Shown here: positions 8,597 to 17,666 of the stretch, in pieces
Layout: each line of letters starts with the position of its first letter
Numbering within the stretch: position 1 is the first letter of the stretch
Assembly: GCA_045504435.1 (NCBI GenBank)
Contig: JBEULC010000001.1
Span: forward strand, 310,001 to 374,000
Length of the DNA stretch: 64,000 bases
Direction: 5' to 3'
DNA from: JBEULC01 sp045504435
Lineage (GTDB): Bacteria > Pseudomonadota > Alphaproteobacteria > WRAU01 > Hepatincolaceae
Translations under genes and position numbers: made by a program
Notes under the pieces: generated by a model
What the model saw: the letters and a program-made list of their open reading frames with translations, nothing else
Databases searched by the model: none
What the model was told of the DNA's origin: nothing

Positions 8597-10144
8597 TTAG
8601 TTAGTTTTTTTTCTTTTAAATATTAACTGAGCTTCTATGTAAATAAAAGATTTTAAATATTTTAGCATAATTAATAAGATAAGCATTGCCATTAATATAA
8701 TGCCGATTATTAATAATCTAAGCCTTCCTAAACTTATTAAAGGGTTGGTTAAAATAGTAAATTTTACTAATAATAGAACACTTAGCATGATTACATTAGC
8801 TTGCATAATTTTTCTTAATTCTTGTTTAAAAAATTGAGAAAAATGGATTTTAAATTTAATTTGCAAAATAATAACTAAAATAAAAAAATTGCAATAAGAA
8901 GCAATAGTGGTAGCCCAGGCAATCCCAAGGTAAGAAAAATAATGAGATAAAATTATTACTAAAATTAAATTAACTGCCAAGCAAATTAGGGTACTATAAA
9001 AAGGAGTAGTAGTATCTCCTTCAGAGTAATAAATAGGTAAAATCACTTTTATCAAGATATTAGCTGGCAATGATAAAGCATAAATTAGTAAAATGCTGGA
9101 AGTTGCTCTTAAAGCTTCTGTTCCAAAGGCGCCGCCAAAAAATAGTATTTTGATTATTTCATTGCTTAAGATTAATAATCCTAAGGTAGCGGGAATTGAA
9201 AACCCTAAGGCAAAAATTAGGGCATTTTCTTTAGTTCTGTTAAGCTGTTCTTGAGAAAAATTAGCCTTGTTTGAGAGCACCGGCAAAATTACGGTTCCTA
9301 TAGCCATACCAATAATTGCTATAGGAAGCTGATAGATTCTATCTGCATAAAATAAATAAGAAATCGTGCCAAAGGGCAATAAAGAGGCTACAACAATATC
9401 TACTAAAATATTAATTTGGTAAACCCCTGCTCCTAAAATCACAGGCACTATTTTTTTAAAAAACTCTTTAGTAGGTAAATATAGCCTTTTAATAGAAGAA
9501 AATCCCACTAGCCAACCCTGATGATAGCAGCCATAAACTACTATTAAAAGCTGACTTAGCCCTCCCACAAGTACCCCAATACTAGCCCAGTAAGCATATG
9601 ATATAACTCCCTCACCTAGCAATAAAAAACCTATAATAGTAATATTTAAAAAGGCGGGTAAAAAAGCTACCATCGTAAACTTATTTAAACTATTTAAAAT
9701 AGAAGAATAAAAAGAAGATAAGGAAATAAAAAATAAATAAGGTAAAGTGATTCTTACTAAAGAAACTGTTAGATAAAAGGTTTCAAGATCTTTAGATTTA
9801 AACCCAGGCGCAATAATTATTACCAAATATTCAGCAAAAATTTCTACAAATATTATAAAAGCTATAAGCGCAATAAAATAAAGAGTAAAAACCTGGGAAG
9901 AAAAAGCTTTTGATTGCTGAGCATCTTTACTAAAAATTTTATTAAAGATGGGAATAAAAGCTGATTGCATAGTTCCTTCAGCAAAAAATCTTCTAAATAA
10001 ATTGGGTATTTTTAAAGCTACAAAAAATGCATCAGCTGCTGAACCAGCTCCTAAATAGCGGCTTAGCAATATATCTCTAAAAAGCCCTAAAAATCTACTT
10101 AATAGAGTAAAAAAACTCACTTTAATAATATTGAGAAAATTCAT
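8597..10144 (-). CDS. murJ: lipid II flippase MurJ
   Basis: Polytopic inner-membrane protein (515 residues, about 14 hydrophobic segments) of the MOP superfamily that flips lipid II for peptidoglycan synthesis. The N-terminal region with SRFLGLFRDILLSRYLG and the AEGTMQSAFIPIF motif are characteristic MviN/MurJ signatures. It lies 70 bp downstream of mutS and 25 bp upstream of trpS on the minus strand, so the three may be co-transcribed. With the Bax-like hydrolase and the LpoA-like lipoprotein it indicates that this organism still builds a peptidoglycan layer. Confidence 0.96.
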   Translation of the reverse strand: MNFLNIIKVSFFTLLSRFLGLFRDILLSRYLGAGSAADAFFVALKIPNLFRRFFAEGTMQSAFIPIFNKIFSKDAQQSKAFSSQVFTLYFIALIAFIIFVEIFAEYLVIIIAPGFKSKDLETFYLTVSLVRITLPYLFFISLSSFYSSILNSLNKFTMVAFLPAFLNITIIGFLLLGEGVISYAYWASIGVLVGGLSQLLIVVYGCYHQGWLVGFSSIKRLYLPTKEFFKKIVPVILGAGVYQINILVDIVVASLLPFGTISYLFYADRIYQLPIAIIGMAIGTVILPVLSNKANFSQEQLNRTKENALIFALGFSIPATLGLLILSNEIIKILFFGGAFGTEALRATSSILLIYALSLPANILIKVILPIYYSEGDTTTPFYSTLICLAVNLILVIILSHYFSYLGIAWATTIASYCNFFILVIILQIKFKIHFSQFFKQELRKIMQANVIMLSVLLLVKFTILTNPLISLGRLRLLIIGIILMAMLILLIMLKYLKSFIYIEAQLIFKRKKTN

Positions 10145-10214
10145 TTGTAAGCTACGGTTTTATTTTAAATAATTACTAGAAAACAAAGCTTAAAACAAGA
10201 TGGTTAATATAAAA

Positions 10215-12905
10215 TCAATTTTTAGTTAGCTTTTCTTTTATATCGTAAATAATATTCATTGCTGCTTTTGGGGTTAGATCATCTAAGTCTAAATCTTTTA
10301 TATTCTCTAATATTTTATTAATTACCTCATCTTTAGGATTTTGCTTATTCAGATTAAGGGGGAATAAATCTGCAATAAAGCCAGAATTTAATTTGCTTTT
10401 ATTATTAGAAGAATTTCTATAAGCTATTAAATCTGTTTCTTCTTCCAATTCTCTGTAATCAGCTACATTAGCTACTAACAGGTTTTTAGAATACTTAAGG
10501 CTATTTAAAATTTCTTTAGCTCTTTCAATAACCTTATAGGGCAAACCTGCTAGTTTTGCTACCTCTATACCGTAAGATTTATCTATAGAGCCTTTCAAAA
10601 TAGAATGCATAAATATAATTTTATTATTATGCTCTTCTACTTTAACATAATAATAAGATATTTTATCTAAAGAATTTTTAATCTCAACTAGTTCATGATA
10701 GTGAGTAGCAAATAGAGTCTTTGCTTGCACTGAATTATTTAAATACTCTAAAGTAGCCCAAGCGATAGAAAGCCCATCATACGTTGAAGTACCTCTGCCA
10801 ATTTCATCTAAAATAATAAACGAACGTTCCGTTGCATTATTTAAAATAATAGCTAATTCCAACATCTCTACCATAAAGGTTGACTGGCCTTTAAATAGAT
10901 CATCACTAGCTCCTACTCTTGAATATATAGAATCCACTATGCCAATTTCTGCCTTATTTGCAGGCACAAAACAGCCAATTTGAGCCATAATAATAATTAG
11001 AGCATTTTGCCTTAAAAAGGTGCTTTTACCTGACATATTTGGACCGGTTATCAAAAAGATATTTTTCTCAGGAGGCATTTCACAATCATTGGGGATAAAA
11101 GTTTCTTCTCCTTGATTTTTTAAGCTCCTTTCTACCACAATATGCCTGCCTTGAACGATATTAAGTTTTAATGAGCTATCAATTATAGGTTCTATTAAAG
11201 AATGTTCTAAAGCTAATGTAGCGAATCCTGCTAAAATATCTAAGGCAGCCAAGGATTTACAGGTTAGATTTAAATTATCTTTTTCTTTTATAACATGCTC
11301 AAAAAAATCTTTTAAAATCTCTAATTCTAAAGAAGAGGATTGTAATCTAATTTTAGCCAGCTCTCCCTCTAAGGTAATCAGATCTTTAGTGGTATATCTA
11401 ATAGAATTACCTAAAGTTTGCTTATGGATTAAATAATTGTATTGATTCCCAATATTGCTGTGTTTTATGGGAACTTCTATAAAATAACCCACTAAGTTGT
11501 TATAAAGAATTTTAAGGTTATTAATTTTGAAATCTATTATATATTGATTTTGTAGTTCAACTAATTCTACTAATAATGATTTTTTTCTTTGTAAAAGAAA
11601 ATCTAGCTCTTTTTTATAACCTACTTTAATAATTCCGCCTTCTTTAGGGCTACCTGTAATATTTTCTTCCAACCCTAGCTCTAATTCGCTTAATAATGCG
11701 TTATAAGAGCCCAAAGCTTCTATCATGTTTAACAGATAAAATGGCATTTCATGGTTAAAGAAAATAGATTTTACTTTAATTAATAATCTTAAAGCCATCT
11801 TAATTAAATTTAAATCTAAAGCTGATCCCCTTTTAAGGCAAATACGGCCACAAGCCCGTTCAATTTCTGGAATATTTTTTAAGCATTCTCTAAAACTTTT
11901 TAAAAGCTCAGGATTTTTTACAAAAAAACGTACAGATTCTAAGCGGTTATAAATCTGCTCTTTATTAGTTAAAGGGTTATTTAACCAATTATTTAACATT
12001 CTAGAACCACAGGCCGTTAGAGTTTTATTGATGCTTGCTTTTAAACTACCCGTATTATCATTATTAGCACTTTTAGTAAGCTCTAAGCTTTTCCTTGTAA
12101 AAAGATCCATTCTTACAAAATCTTTATTATCATTTCTTTGAGGAAAGGTAATACTAGGAATGCTTTTTTGTGTAAGTAAAACAAAATCTAATAATACCCC
12201 GCAGCTTATTTGTTCACCTAAACTTAAAGTTTCAAAAATAAACTCTTTATCTTGGAATACTTTGCGTAAAAGACTTACTGCACTTTCTTTATTAAAACGT
12301 TCCTTGGGTACTAAAGTACAAAGATTTTTAAATTCCTCGCCCAGCATTTTTAGATCTAAACCTTTAGATACTAGAATTTCCTTGGGGGCAATTTTATATA
12401 AAATGGTATTAATCTCTGTGAAATTTGCTGTTTGTAGATAAATATCTCCTGTAGAAATATCTATCCAGGAAATAAAAGCTCCTTTACCTAGGACATATAA
12501 ACAGCAAAGGAAATTATAGGAGTTTTGTTCTAATAAACTATCTTCTGTTAAAGTTCCAGGCGTAATAATTCTTACTACATCCCTTTTAACTACACTTTTA
12601 TATCCCCTTTTTTTCGCTTCTGTTGCATCTTCCACTTGTTCACAAAGCGCTACTTTATAACCTGCTTTAATTAACCGATTAAGGTAAGTTTCATAAGAAT
12701 GTACTGGAACACCACACATAGGGATATTTTCATCGTTTAAACTCCCTCTTTTAGTAAGAATGATCCCTAAAGAATTAGAGGCAATTACCGCATCTTCAAA
12801 AAACATCTCGTAAAAATCACCCATTCTAAAAAATAAAAGGTAATCTGTATGATTTTTTTTAATTTCAAGATATTGATGCATCATAGGACTACTTTTAGAC
12901 GACAT
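10215..12905 (-). CDS. mutS: DNA mismatch repair protein MutS
   Basis: The 896 residues have the full MutS domain order. The mismatch-reading motif is GDFYEMF (Phe31, Glu33), the connector and lever domains follow, and the C-terminal ATPase has Walker A TGPNMSGKST, Walker B IILDEIGRGTSTYDG and the FATHYHEL motif. A helix-turn-helix dimerisation region follows. The chosen ATG gives MSSKSSPMMHQYLE; Met8 or Met9 are possible alternative starts. No mutL lies in this window. The gene looks intact, so post-replicative mismatch recognition has not been lost. Confidence 0.97.
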   Translation of the reverse strand: MSSKSSPMMHQYLEIKKNHTDYLLFFRMGDFYEMFFEDAVIASNSLGIILTKRGSLNDENIPMCGVPVHSYETYLNRLIKAGYKVALCEQVEDATEAKKRGYKSVVKRDVVRIITPGTLTEDSLLEQNSYNFLCCLYVLGKGAFISWIDISTGDIYLQTANFTEINTILYKIAPKEILVSKGLDLKMLGEEFKNLCTLVPKERFNKESAVSLLRKVFQDKEFIFETLSLGEQISCGVLLDFVLLTQKSIPSITFPQRNDNKDFVRMDLFTRKSLELTKSANNDNTGSLKASINKTLTACGSRMLNNWLNNPLTNKEQIYNRLESVRFFVKNPELLKSFRECLKNIPEIERACGRICLKRGSALDLNLIKMALRLLIKVKSIFFNHEMPFYLLNMIEALGSYNALLSELELGLEENITGSPKEGGIIKVGYKKELDFLLQRKKSLLVELVELQNQYIIDFKINNLKILYNNLVGYFIEVPIKHSNIGNQYNYLIHKQTLGNSIRYTTKDLITLEGELAKIRLQSSSLELEILKDFFEHVIKEKDNLNLTCKSLAALDILAGFATLALEHSLIEPIIDSSLKLNIVQGRHIVVERSLKNQGEETFIPNDCEMPPEKNIFLITGPNMSGKSTFLRQNALIIIMAQIGCFVPANKAEIGIVDSIYSRVGASDDLFKGQSTFMVEMLELAIILNNATERSFIILDEIGRGTSTYDGLSIAWATLEYLNNSVQAKTLFATHYHELVEIKNSLDKISYYYVKVEEHNNKIIFMHSILKGSIDKSYGIEVAKLAGLPYKVIERAKEILNSLKYSKNLLVANVADYRELEEETDLIAYRNSSNNKSKLNSGFIADLFPLNLNKQNPKDEVINKILENIKDLDLDDLTPKAAMNIIYDIKEKLTKN

Positions 12906-13049
12906 AGAGGGTGAAATCCGATTAAGTATTTAGAAAATATTTAATTTGCTATTTGAGATCATGGCCTAAAAATAATAACCCAAAATGATTTTAAGCCCCG
13001 ATTATAGAAGACTTAAAGGAACGTCCGATGATATAATTTAGACAATAGT

Positions 13050-13880
13050 TTAATATAAGTAATATTTTATACCAAAAGCAATGCCGTTATTAAAATATGT
13101 AACTGATTTCTTTTGTGGAGATACATAATCTGCAGGAGGGGTTCCACTATCACGACTATGAATACCATTATTTAAAGGATTTATATCCGCTGGGCTACCC
13201 ATGATTGCACGATACTGGATAAACATAGATGATTTAATAATTTTTGCATCATACTGAATCCCAACTATAAATTGGGTAAATGGAATTTTTTTACCCCCTT
13301 CATACTGTTCTCCTACACCGTTCCACTGTTCTTTTTCAGAGATAAATATATATTTTACATCTCCTAACCCGATACCTGCTCCGATATAAGGATAAAATTG
13401 CTTAGAGAATAATCTAAAATCGTAATATAAATTTATTGCTAAAGCATTTTTTAGTACCTCTTGCCCTTTCTTTGGCCACACCGAGGTATCAAAGCTACTA
13501 GAAAAAACTGTACGATTTTCAATAGGAGTATACCATTGATAAATATACAAATATTCAGCTTCTGCTCTAAAATTATTTAAAAAAGTATTTCTATTAGCAT
13601 AAATACGCAGACCTACACTTAAACTTAACATCCCAGCATTTAAGAATTCTGTAGGCACGTATAATTGCTTTATGCCATAAGAAGGTACATCAAAACCAAA
13701 AGTGCCACTGGCATTATTACCCACTGAGGCTCCGATATAAACATCCGCAAACCTTTCCTTATAAGTATAGCCTTGCTTTTCTGGATATAAAGCCCACATA
13801 GGAACTTTACTTCCTAAAAGCACACTTATAACTAGGAAAAAATTAATTAACAAACTTCTTTTTAATTCGGTTATTTTCAT
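13050..13880 (-). CDS. predicted outer-membrane beta-barrel protein A
   Basis: A 276-residue exported protein. An N-terminal signal peptide ends near residue 31 (hydrophobic core LLINFFLVISVLLGS). The mature part is rich in alternating aromatic and polar strands, for example NNFRAEAEYLYIYQWY, ALAINLYYDFRL and FYPYIGAGIGLG, and ends with a barrel-type C-terminus (IAFGIKYYLY). The PYIGAGIGLG motif recurs in Rickettsiales surface-antigen-like and OmpA/OprF-barrel-like proteins. It is the first of a run of such genes up to position 16974. No specific family or ligand is recognised; the surface-protein role is inferred. Confidence 0.75.
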   Translation of the reverse strand: MKITELKRSLLINFFLVISVLLGSKVPMWALYPEKQGYTYKERFADVYIGASVGNNASGTFGFDVPSYGIKQLYVPTEFLNAGMLSLSVGLRIYANRNTFLNNFRAEAEYLYIYQWYTPIENRTVFSSSFDTSVWPKKGQEVLKNALAINLYYDFRLFSKQFYPYIGAGIGLGDVKYIFISEKEQWNGVGEQYEGGKKIPFTQFIVGIQYDAKIIKSSMFIQYRAIMGSPADINPLNNGIHSRDSGTPPADYVSPQKKSVTYFNNGIAFGIKYYLY

Positions 13881-14056
13881 CTTTCTCTCAGTATCTTTAG
13901 TTTTTTATTATTAGAAAACACTTTATTGAAAACTAAGAAATTAAAATCTACCTTTCCTAAAAACCGGGAAATTATTAATTTTAATTCTTATCCTTTATAC
14001 CTTATAAATTTAAATATACCTTTTATGTGCTCACACCTTATCTAAAGGTTCCCAGT

Positions 14057-14083
14057 AATTAACTATAATGGGCATAGTTAATT
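14057..14083. repeat. inverted repeat, 10-bp arms
   Basis: Perfect inverted repeat: AATTAACTAT at 14057-14066 and ATAGTTAATT at 14074-14083 with a 7-nt loop. It lies between barrel genes A and B (both minus strand), downstream of B and upstream of A. No U-tract follows on the minus strand, so it is not a classic intrinsic terminator; an operator or RNA-stabilising hairpin is equally possible. Confidence 0.4.
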
Positions 14084-14106
14084 ATAATCTTCTTATTTCC
14101 ACTTTC

Positions 14107-14754
14107 CTATTTTATAATATAATATTTAACCCCAATTAAAATATCATCGCTGCTAGCATTATACTTATTAGCTCCAGATAAATTATGGCTATTTCCTCTG
14201 AAATAAGCACCTAGAGATTTTTTAACTTTGCGATATTCTATAAACACATCTAAAGGAAAAAAAGGTATATCAAGATTTACACCTATGTGGGCGCTTGCCC
14301 CTCCTTTACTTCTCTCATAATCTTCCCCAATATACCCCCTGTTAGATATATTCTTTAGGTTAGAATTAGTATTAGTAATCCCAACGCCAATATAAGGATT
14401 AATAGGTAAAATTCTCAAAAAATCAAAATATATGACTGCGCCATAGCTACTTCTTTTTACGTTTTGGGCATAAGCATCTAAATAATATTGTAGGTCGCCT
14501 CTAAAACCTCCCACAATAGGTAAATCTATAGGCCTAAGGCCTAAAGTAAAAAACAATCCTTCAGAATTACCCTTAGTACTTTCTATAGTTGTAGTTGAAA
14601 GGGCGGTCACTGAAGAAACTGAAGTAGTAGAAGATAATATACCACCTGAAATATATAAATCTGGAATAAATATTGCCGCTTTAGTTTCTGTAAAAGCTAA
14701 AAAAGCTAATAAAGTCCCTAAAACTAAAGGTAGCTTAATAAATTTATTAATCAT
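14107..14754 (-). CDS. predicted outer-membrane beta-barrel protein B
   Basis: A 215-residue exported protein with a clear signal peptide (LVLGTLLAFLAFTETKA, cleavage near residue 26). The mature chain has strand-like segments such as GFRGDLQYYLDAY, YGAVIYFDFLRI and INPYIGVGITN, then PLDVFIEYRKVKK, and the C-terminus ILIGVKYYIIK resembles an outer-membrane barrel insertion signal. It resembles protein A (13050-13880) in architecture and in the PYIG motif. A Ser/Thr-rich stretch near residues 40-62 may be a loop. Function unknown; the location is inferred from signal peptide and strand pattern. Confidence 0.72.
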   Translation of the reverse strand: MINKFIKLPLVLGTLLAFLAFTETKAAIFIPDLYISGGILSSTTSVSSVTALSTTTIESTKGNSEGLFFTLGLRPIDLPIVGGFRGDLQYYLDAYAQNVKRSSYGAVIYFDFLRILPINPYIGVGITNTNSNLKNISNRGYIGEDYERSKGGASAHIGVNLDIPFFPLDVFIEYRKVKKSLGAYFRGNSHNLSGANKYNASSDDILIGVKYYIIK

Positions 14755-14852
14755 TTTACTGGACTCCTTTTACAGTTAACTTTAAATTTTTTCTTACATT
14801 ATCAGCAATAAGTGTATAATTTTTGTGCCTAAATTAATTAGGTGAATTTGCC

Positions 14853-15404
14853 CTAAAGTGCCGGTTTTACTTTAATTTTTAGGGGTATATGCACTCTTAC
14901 TCCAATAATAAATAAACTCTTAGCTACTTGATATTCTACATACGGCTTTAATATATTATATATATTAACTTGCAAACCTAACAAGGCATCATATCCGTCT
15001 AATTTTTGTTTATTAAAATCCCTAGCTGAAACTTTACTACCAAATATATAAGCTAAGCCCACATAAGGGCTAGCTACGCGATTATACCAAATATCATAAT
15101 TAATTGTTATTCTACTACCTTTAAAAAAAGTAGAATAATCCGCTCTAAAATTATTATAGCTAGCACCAAAACCATGATACATTTCCATTTTAACATCTGA
15201 CAACCTTCTTCTTTCCTCAGCAGTTACTCTATTTTCACTAGGGCGAGAAAGCCTATAAAAAACAGAAAGATCATTATAAGATTTTGCATATAAAGCCTTA
15301 TAATTAATCAGCGTAAATAAAAATACTACTCCTAATAAAATAGTAAATAGCTTTTTATAATAAACAACTGATGTTATTTTAGAAGTAAAGATTTTATAGT
15401 GCAT
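14853..15404 (-). CDS. predicted outer-membrane beta-barrel protein C
   Basis: A 183-residue protein with a long N-region signal peptide (hydrophobic core KLFTILLGVVFLFTLINY, likely cleavage after ALYA near residue 41). The mature part shows barrel-type strands (FGASYNNFRADYSTFF, ITINYDIWYN, SPYVGLAYIFG, LKPYVEYQVAKS), again with a PYVG motif. It ends with a charged tail (LKIKVKPAL) rather than an aromatic residue, so the last strand may be internal. An in-frame Met later in the signal region cannot be excluded as start. It is one of four similar genes around ppa. No specific homologue is recognised. Confidence 0.65.
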   Translation of the reverse strand: MHYKIFTSKITSVVYYKKLFTILLGVVFLFTLINYKALYAKSYNDLSVFYRLSRPSENRVTAEERRRLSDVKMEMYHGFGASYNNFRADYSTFFKGSRITINYDIWYNRVASPYVGLAYIFGSKVSARDFNKQKLDGYDALLGLQVNIYNILKPYVEYQVAKSLFIIGVRVHIPLKIKVKPAL

Positions 15405-15458
15405 AAAAATTAAAATATCCCTAAGCGTTTTATTAAATATTTTGCTTTTTTTCCCCTT

Positions 15459-15481
15459 ATAATCAAAAAACTTTTGATTAT
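15459..15481. repeat. inverted repeat upstream of barrel gene C
   Basis: Perfect 10-bp inverted repeat with a 3-nt loop: ATAATCAAAA at 15459-15468 and TTTTGATTAT at 15472-15481. It lies in the 5' region of barrel gene C and would form a tight hairpin in its leader RNA. A regulator-binding site is an alternative reading. Confidence 0.4.
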
Positions 15482-15503
15482 TCTAGTCAACGATAGTTTA
15501 AAA

Positions 15504-15537
15504 ATAAAAGTACTATATAATTATATAGTACTTTTAT
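15504..15537. terminator. 34-bp perfect palindrome downstream of ppa
   Basis: A perfect palindrome with no loop, centred between 15520 and 15521; each half is 17 bp and the core reads AGTACTATATAATTATATAG. It lies 68 bp past the stop of ppa and about 100 bp upstream of barrel gene C. Runs of A before and T after each arm make it compatible with a bidirectional intrinsic terminator. Perfect two-fold symmetry of this length would also suit a protein-binding site. Confidence 0.45.
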
Positions 15538-15605
15538 GCTTTAAAGGAAAGGGAAAATTGCTAATGTATTTTACAATTCTTTTATTTTTACTTTGATTTA
15601 GCGGT

Positions 15606-16127
15606 TTATTTAGCTAGTATACTTTTTTTTACAATTGCTTTAGCTGCCTCTACCCCATCAAATCCCTCAACTTTAACCCATTTACCCGTTTCTAAATCTT
15701 TGTAAGTTTTAAAGAAATGGATAATTTGATTAACTAGTAGCTCCGGTAGGTCTTCATAAGAATTAATATTTTTATAATATGGGGTTACTTTATTAACAGG
15801 CACACAAAGAATTTTTTCATCCCCTCCACCTTCATCGGTCATTTTTAAAACTCCAATGGGCCTAACCATAATTTGACAACCAGGTACTACGGCCATAGGG
15901 CATAGAACTAAAGCATCAAGTGGATCACCATCCTCTCCTAAAGTATTAGGTATAAAACCGTAATCACAAGGATAGGTCATAGAAGTAGCTACCAATCTGT
16001 CAATTATTAACACTCCTGAATCCTTATCAATTTCATACTTAACCGGATTGCCATGCTTAAGAATTTCAATAATTACGTTAAACTCTTCAGGGGCATTTTT
16101 GCCTATTGTTAATTTATTTAAATCCAT
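15606..16127 (-). CDS. ppa: inorganic pyrophosphatase (family I)
   Basis: Soluble cytoplasmic enzyme hydrolysing pyrophosphate to phosphate. The 173 residues are full-length for bacterial family I. The metal-binding signature DGDPLDALVL is intact, preceded by PCDYGFIPNTLGEDG and with KYEIDKDSG near the N-terminus. It sits between predicted surface-protein genes with which it has no obvious functional link. A 34-bp palindrome follows on its 3' side. Confidence 0.97.
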   Translation of the reverse strand: MDLNKLTIGKNAPEEFNVIIEILKHGNPVKYEIDKDSGVLIIDRLVATSMTYPCDYGFIPNTLGEDGDPLDALVLCPMAVVPGCQIMVRPIGVLKMTDEGGGDEKILCVPVNKVTPYYKNINSYEDLPELLVNQIIHFFKTYKDLETGKWVKVEGFDGVEAAKAIVKKSILAK

Positions 16128-16175
16128 TTTCTCCCTTTATGATTATTTTAAAGCTTTAGGTTATTTAACACTAAT

Positions 16176-16974
16176 TTAGATATTAAAAAAATTTTGCTTA
16201 AATTTAATCCCTAATGTATAGGTTTTAAAATTAACCCTATTATTAAGCTGTTTTAAACTTCCGGTTTTTCCCCTTTGAATATCTAAGAAAAGAAAAAATT
16301 TCTTGGATAATCTCACATCACCTCCCACAAAGAATGATTGAGCCAAAGCTACTACGTTGTTTTCTTCTAAGTGTACTTCTCCCCTTTCATTATCACGGGC
16401 TACAGAAGGATAAACTTTAGAGCTAAATTCAGCTTCCTTATACCTATAAAATTGCATTTGTATATCTATTAAGTATAGATACTCCCACATATAATGTCAA
16501 TGCGTCGTAATCTATAATATTATAAATAAGATTTAAAGAAAAATTCTGGTTATTAAAATAATTTTGAAAATTATCCTGGTAATCTACTCGTAAAAATAAT
16601 TTTGGGATAAAAGAGGAAAATTGCCATAAGGGGTTGATCTGTAAGGAAATCATGTTGTTTTTAAAAGCACTATCAGGCTTTGAGAAGCTATTATCTGAAT
16701 TTAACCTATTTGAAATACTATTACCAAAATAAATTTTATCATCTTGTATGCTAAATTGTGGAAAACTTCGGCCTAAAGCAACACTTAGGATTAAATTTTT
16801 ATCTGCTGATTTTTTTAAAGCTTTAGGTGGAGTAGTGGCAATTAAAGGCTCTGAAATCCACTTGATAGGTACACATATTGCTAGCAGTAATATTATGGCC
16901 AAAGAAAAGCTTAAAAAATTTTTTTTCGTCCACAACAGATTAGATTTAGCAAAAATAAGAGATGAAAAAACCAT
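16176..16974 (-). pseudogene. frameshifted outer-membrane beta-barrel gene D
   Basis: Two overlapping reading frames together look like one barrel protein. The upstream part (16444-16974) has an N-terminal hydrophobic export segment (LSFSLAIILLLAICVP) and strand-like sequence ending at DALTLYVGVSIL before a stop. The downstream part (16176-16490, another frame) continues with barrel-like sequence (VALAQSFFVGGDVRLSKKFFLFLDIQRG) and ends TLGIKFKQNFFNI, a typical barrel C-terminus, but has no signal peptide of its own. A shift between about 16440 and 16490 would join them into roughly 260-270 residues, the size of neighbouring barrel A. It may be a true inactivation, an assembly error or, less likely, recoding. 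Confidence 0.65.
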
Positions 16975-17163
16975 TTTATAACTACCACTTTAATTGTACT
17001 TACTGTATTCTACCTAATTTTTTTAACCCTTTAAAGGAAATTAAAATAAAATAGTACGTAAAAGTCCTACACTAACTTCTTGTAAAGGGTACAGCTTGTA
17101 TTAAAGTAAGATAGTTGGTATTATATACATCTACAATAAAATATAAGAAGATCGGACGCTATT

Positions 17164-17649
17164 TTGAATAATCTAAAGAGGTGTAAATATTGTATCTTAA
17201 TTATTGCTTTATTATTATCTTGGGGATGTTTTAACGATAATCTTAAAACTATCGATACTAAAACCTCTTTTAAAACTATAATAGTTTCTGAAAACCCTTT
17301 ATCTAGCGAATATTTTTTACAAAACTATAGCAAAGATAAATTAGCTTTATATGATAAGGAGCAAACTTTATCAGTTTATAACCAATTACTTCAAAATCCT
17401 ACTCAAATCCAAAGACTTTCCAAAAGCGACATTTTTAATTTATTAGGTGCTCCGAATTTAATAAAAAGTGAAAATTTTTTAGAATTATGGCAATATCGAT
17501 CTGATTATTGCATCCTTAATATTGCTTGGAACAGTAATATTTCAGATTATGTTTATAGTACTAAAAGTTATGATTTTAAGCTAGCAAAAGTTGAACTTAA
17601 AGGTTGTTTAGTAGCTGTAGTTAATTATTCTAAAAAAAATAATAGATAG
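17164..17649 (+). CDS. small predicted lipoprotein
   Basis: A 161-residue protein starting with TTG at 17164. The N-terminus is a lipoprotein signal peptide (hydrophobic CILIIALLLSWGC, lipidated Cys22), so it should be membrane-anchored after Lgt, LspA and Lnt processing. The mature domain contains LLGAPNLIKSENFLELWQYRSDYCILNI, resembling small alphaproteobacterial lipoproteins with a SmpA/BamE-like fold. It is the only plus-strand gene in the first 21 kb and is transcribed away from the barrel cluster. A role in outer-membrane biogenesis is possible but not shown. Confidence 0.75.
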   Translation: MNNLKRCKYCILIIALLLSWGCFNDNLKTIDTKTSFKTIIVSENPLSSEYFLQNYSKDKLALYDKEQTLSVYNQLLQNPTQIQRLSKSDIFNLLGAPNLIKSENFLELWQYRSDYCILNIAWNSNISDYVYSTKSYDFKLAKVELKGCLVAVVNYSKKNNR

Positions 17650-17666
17650 ATTGTCCCAACCATCTT

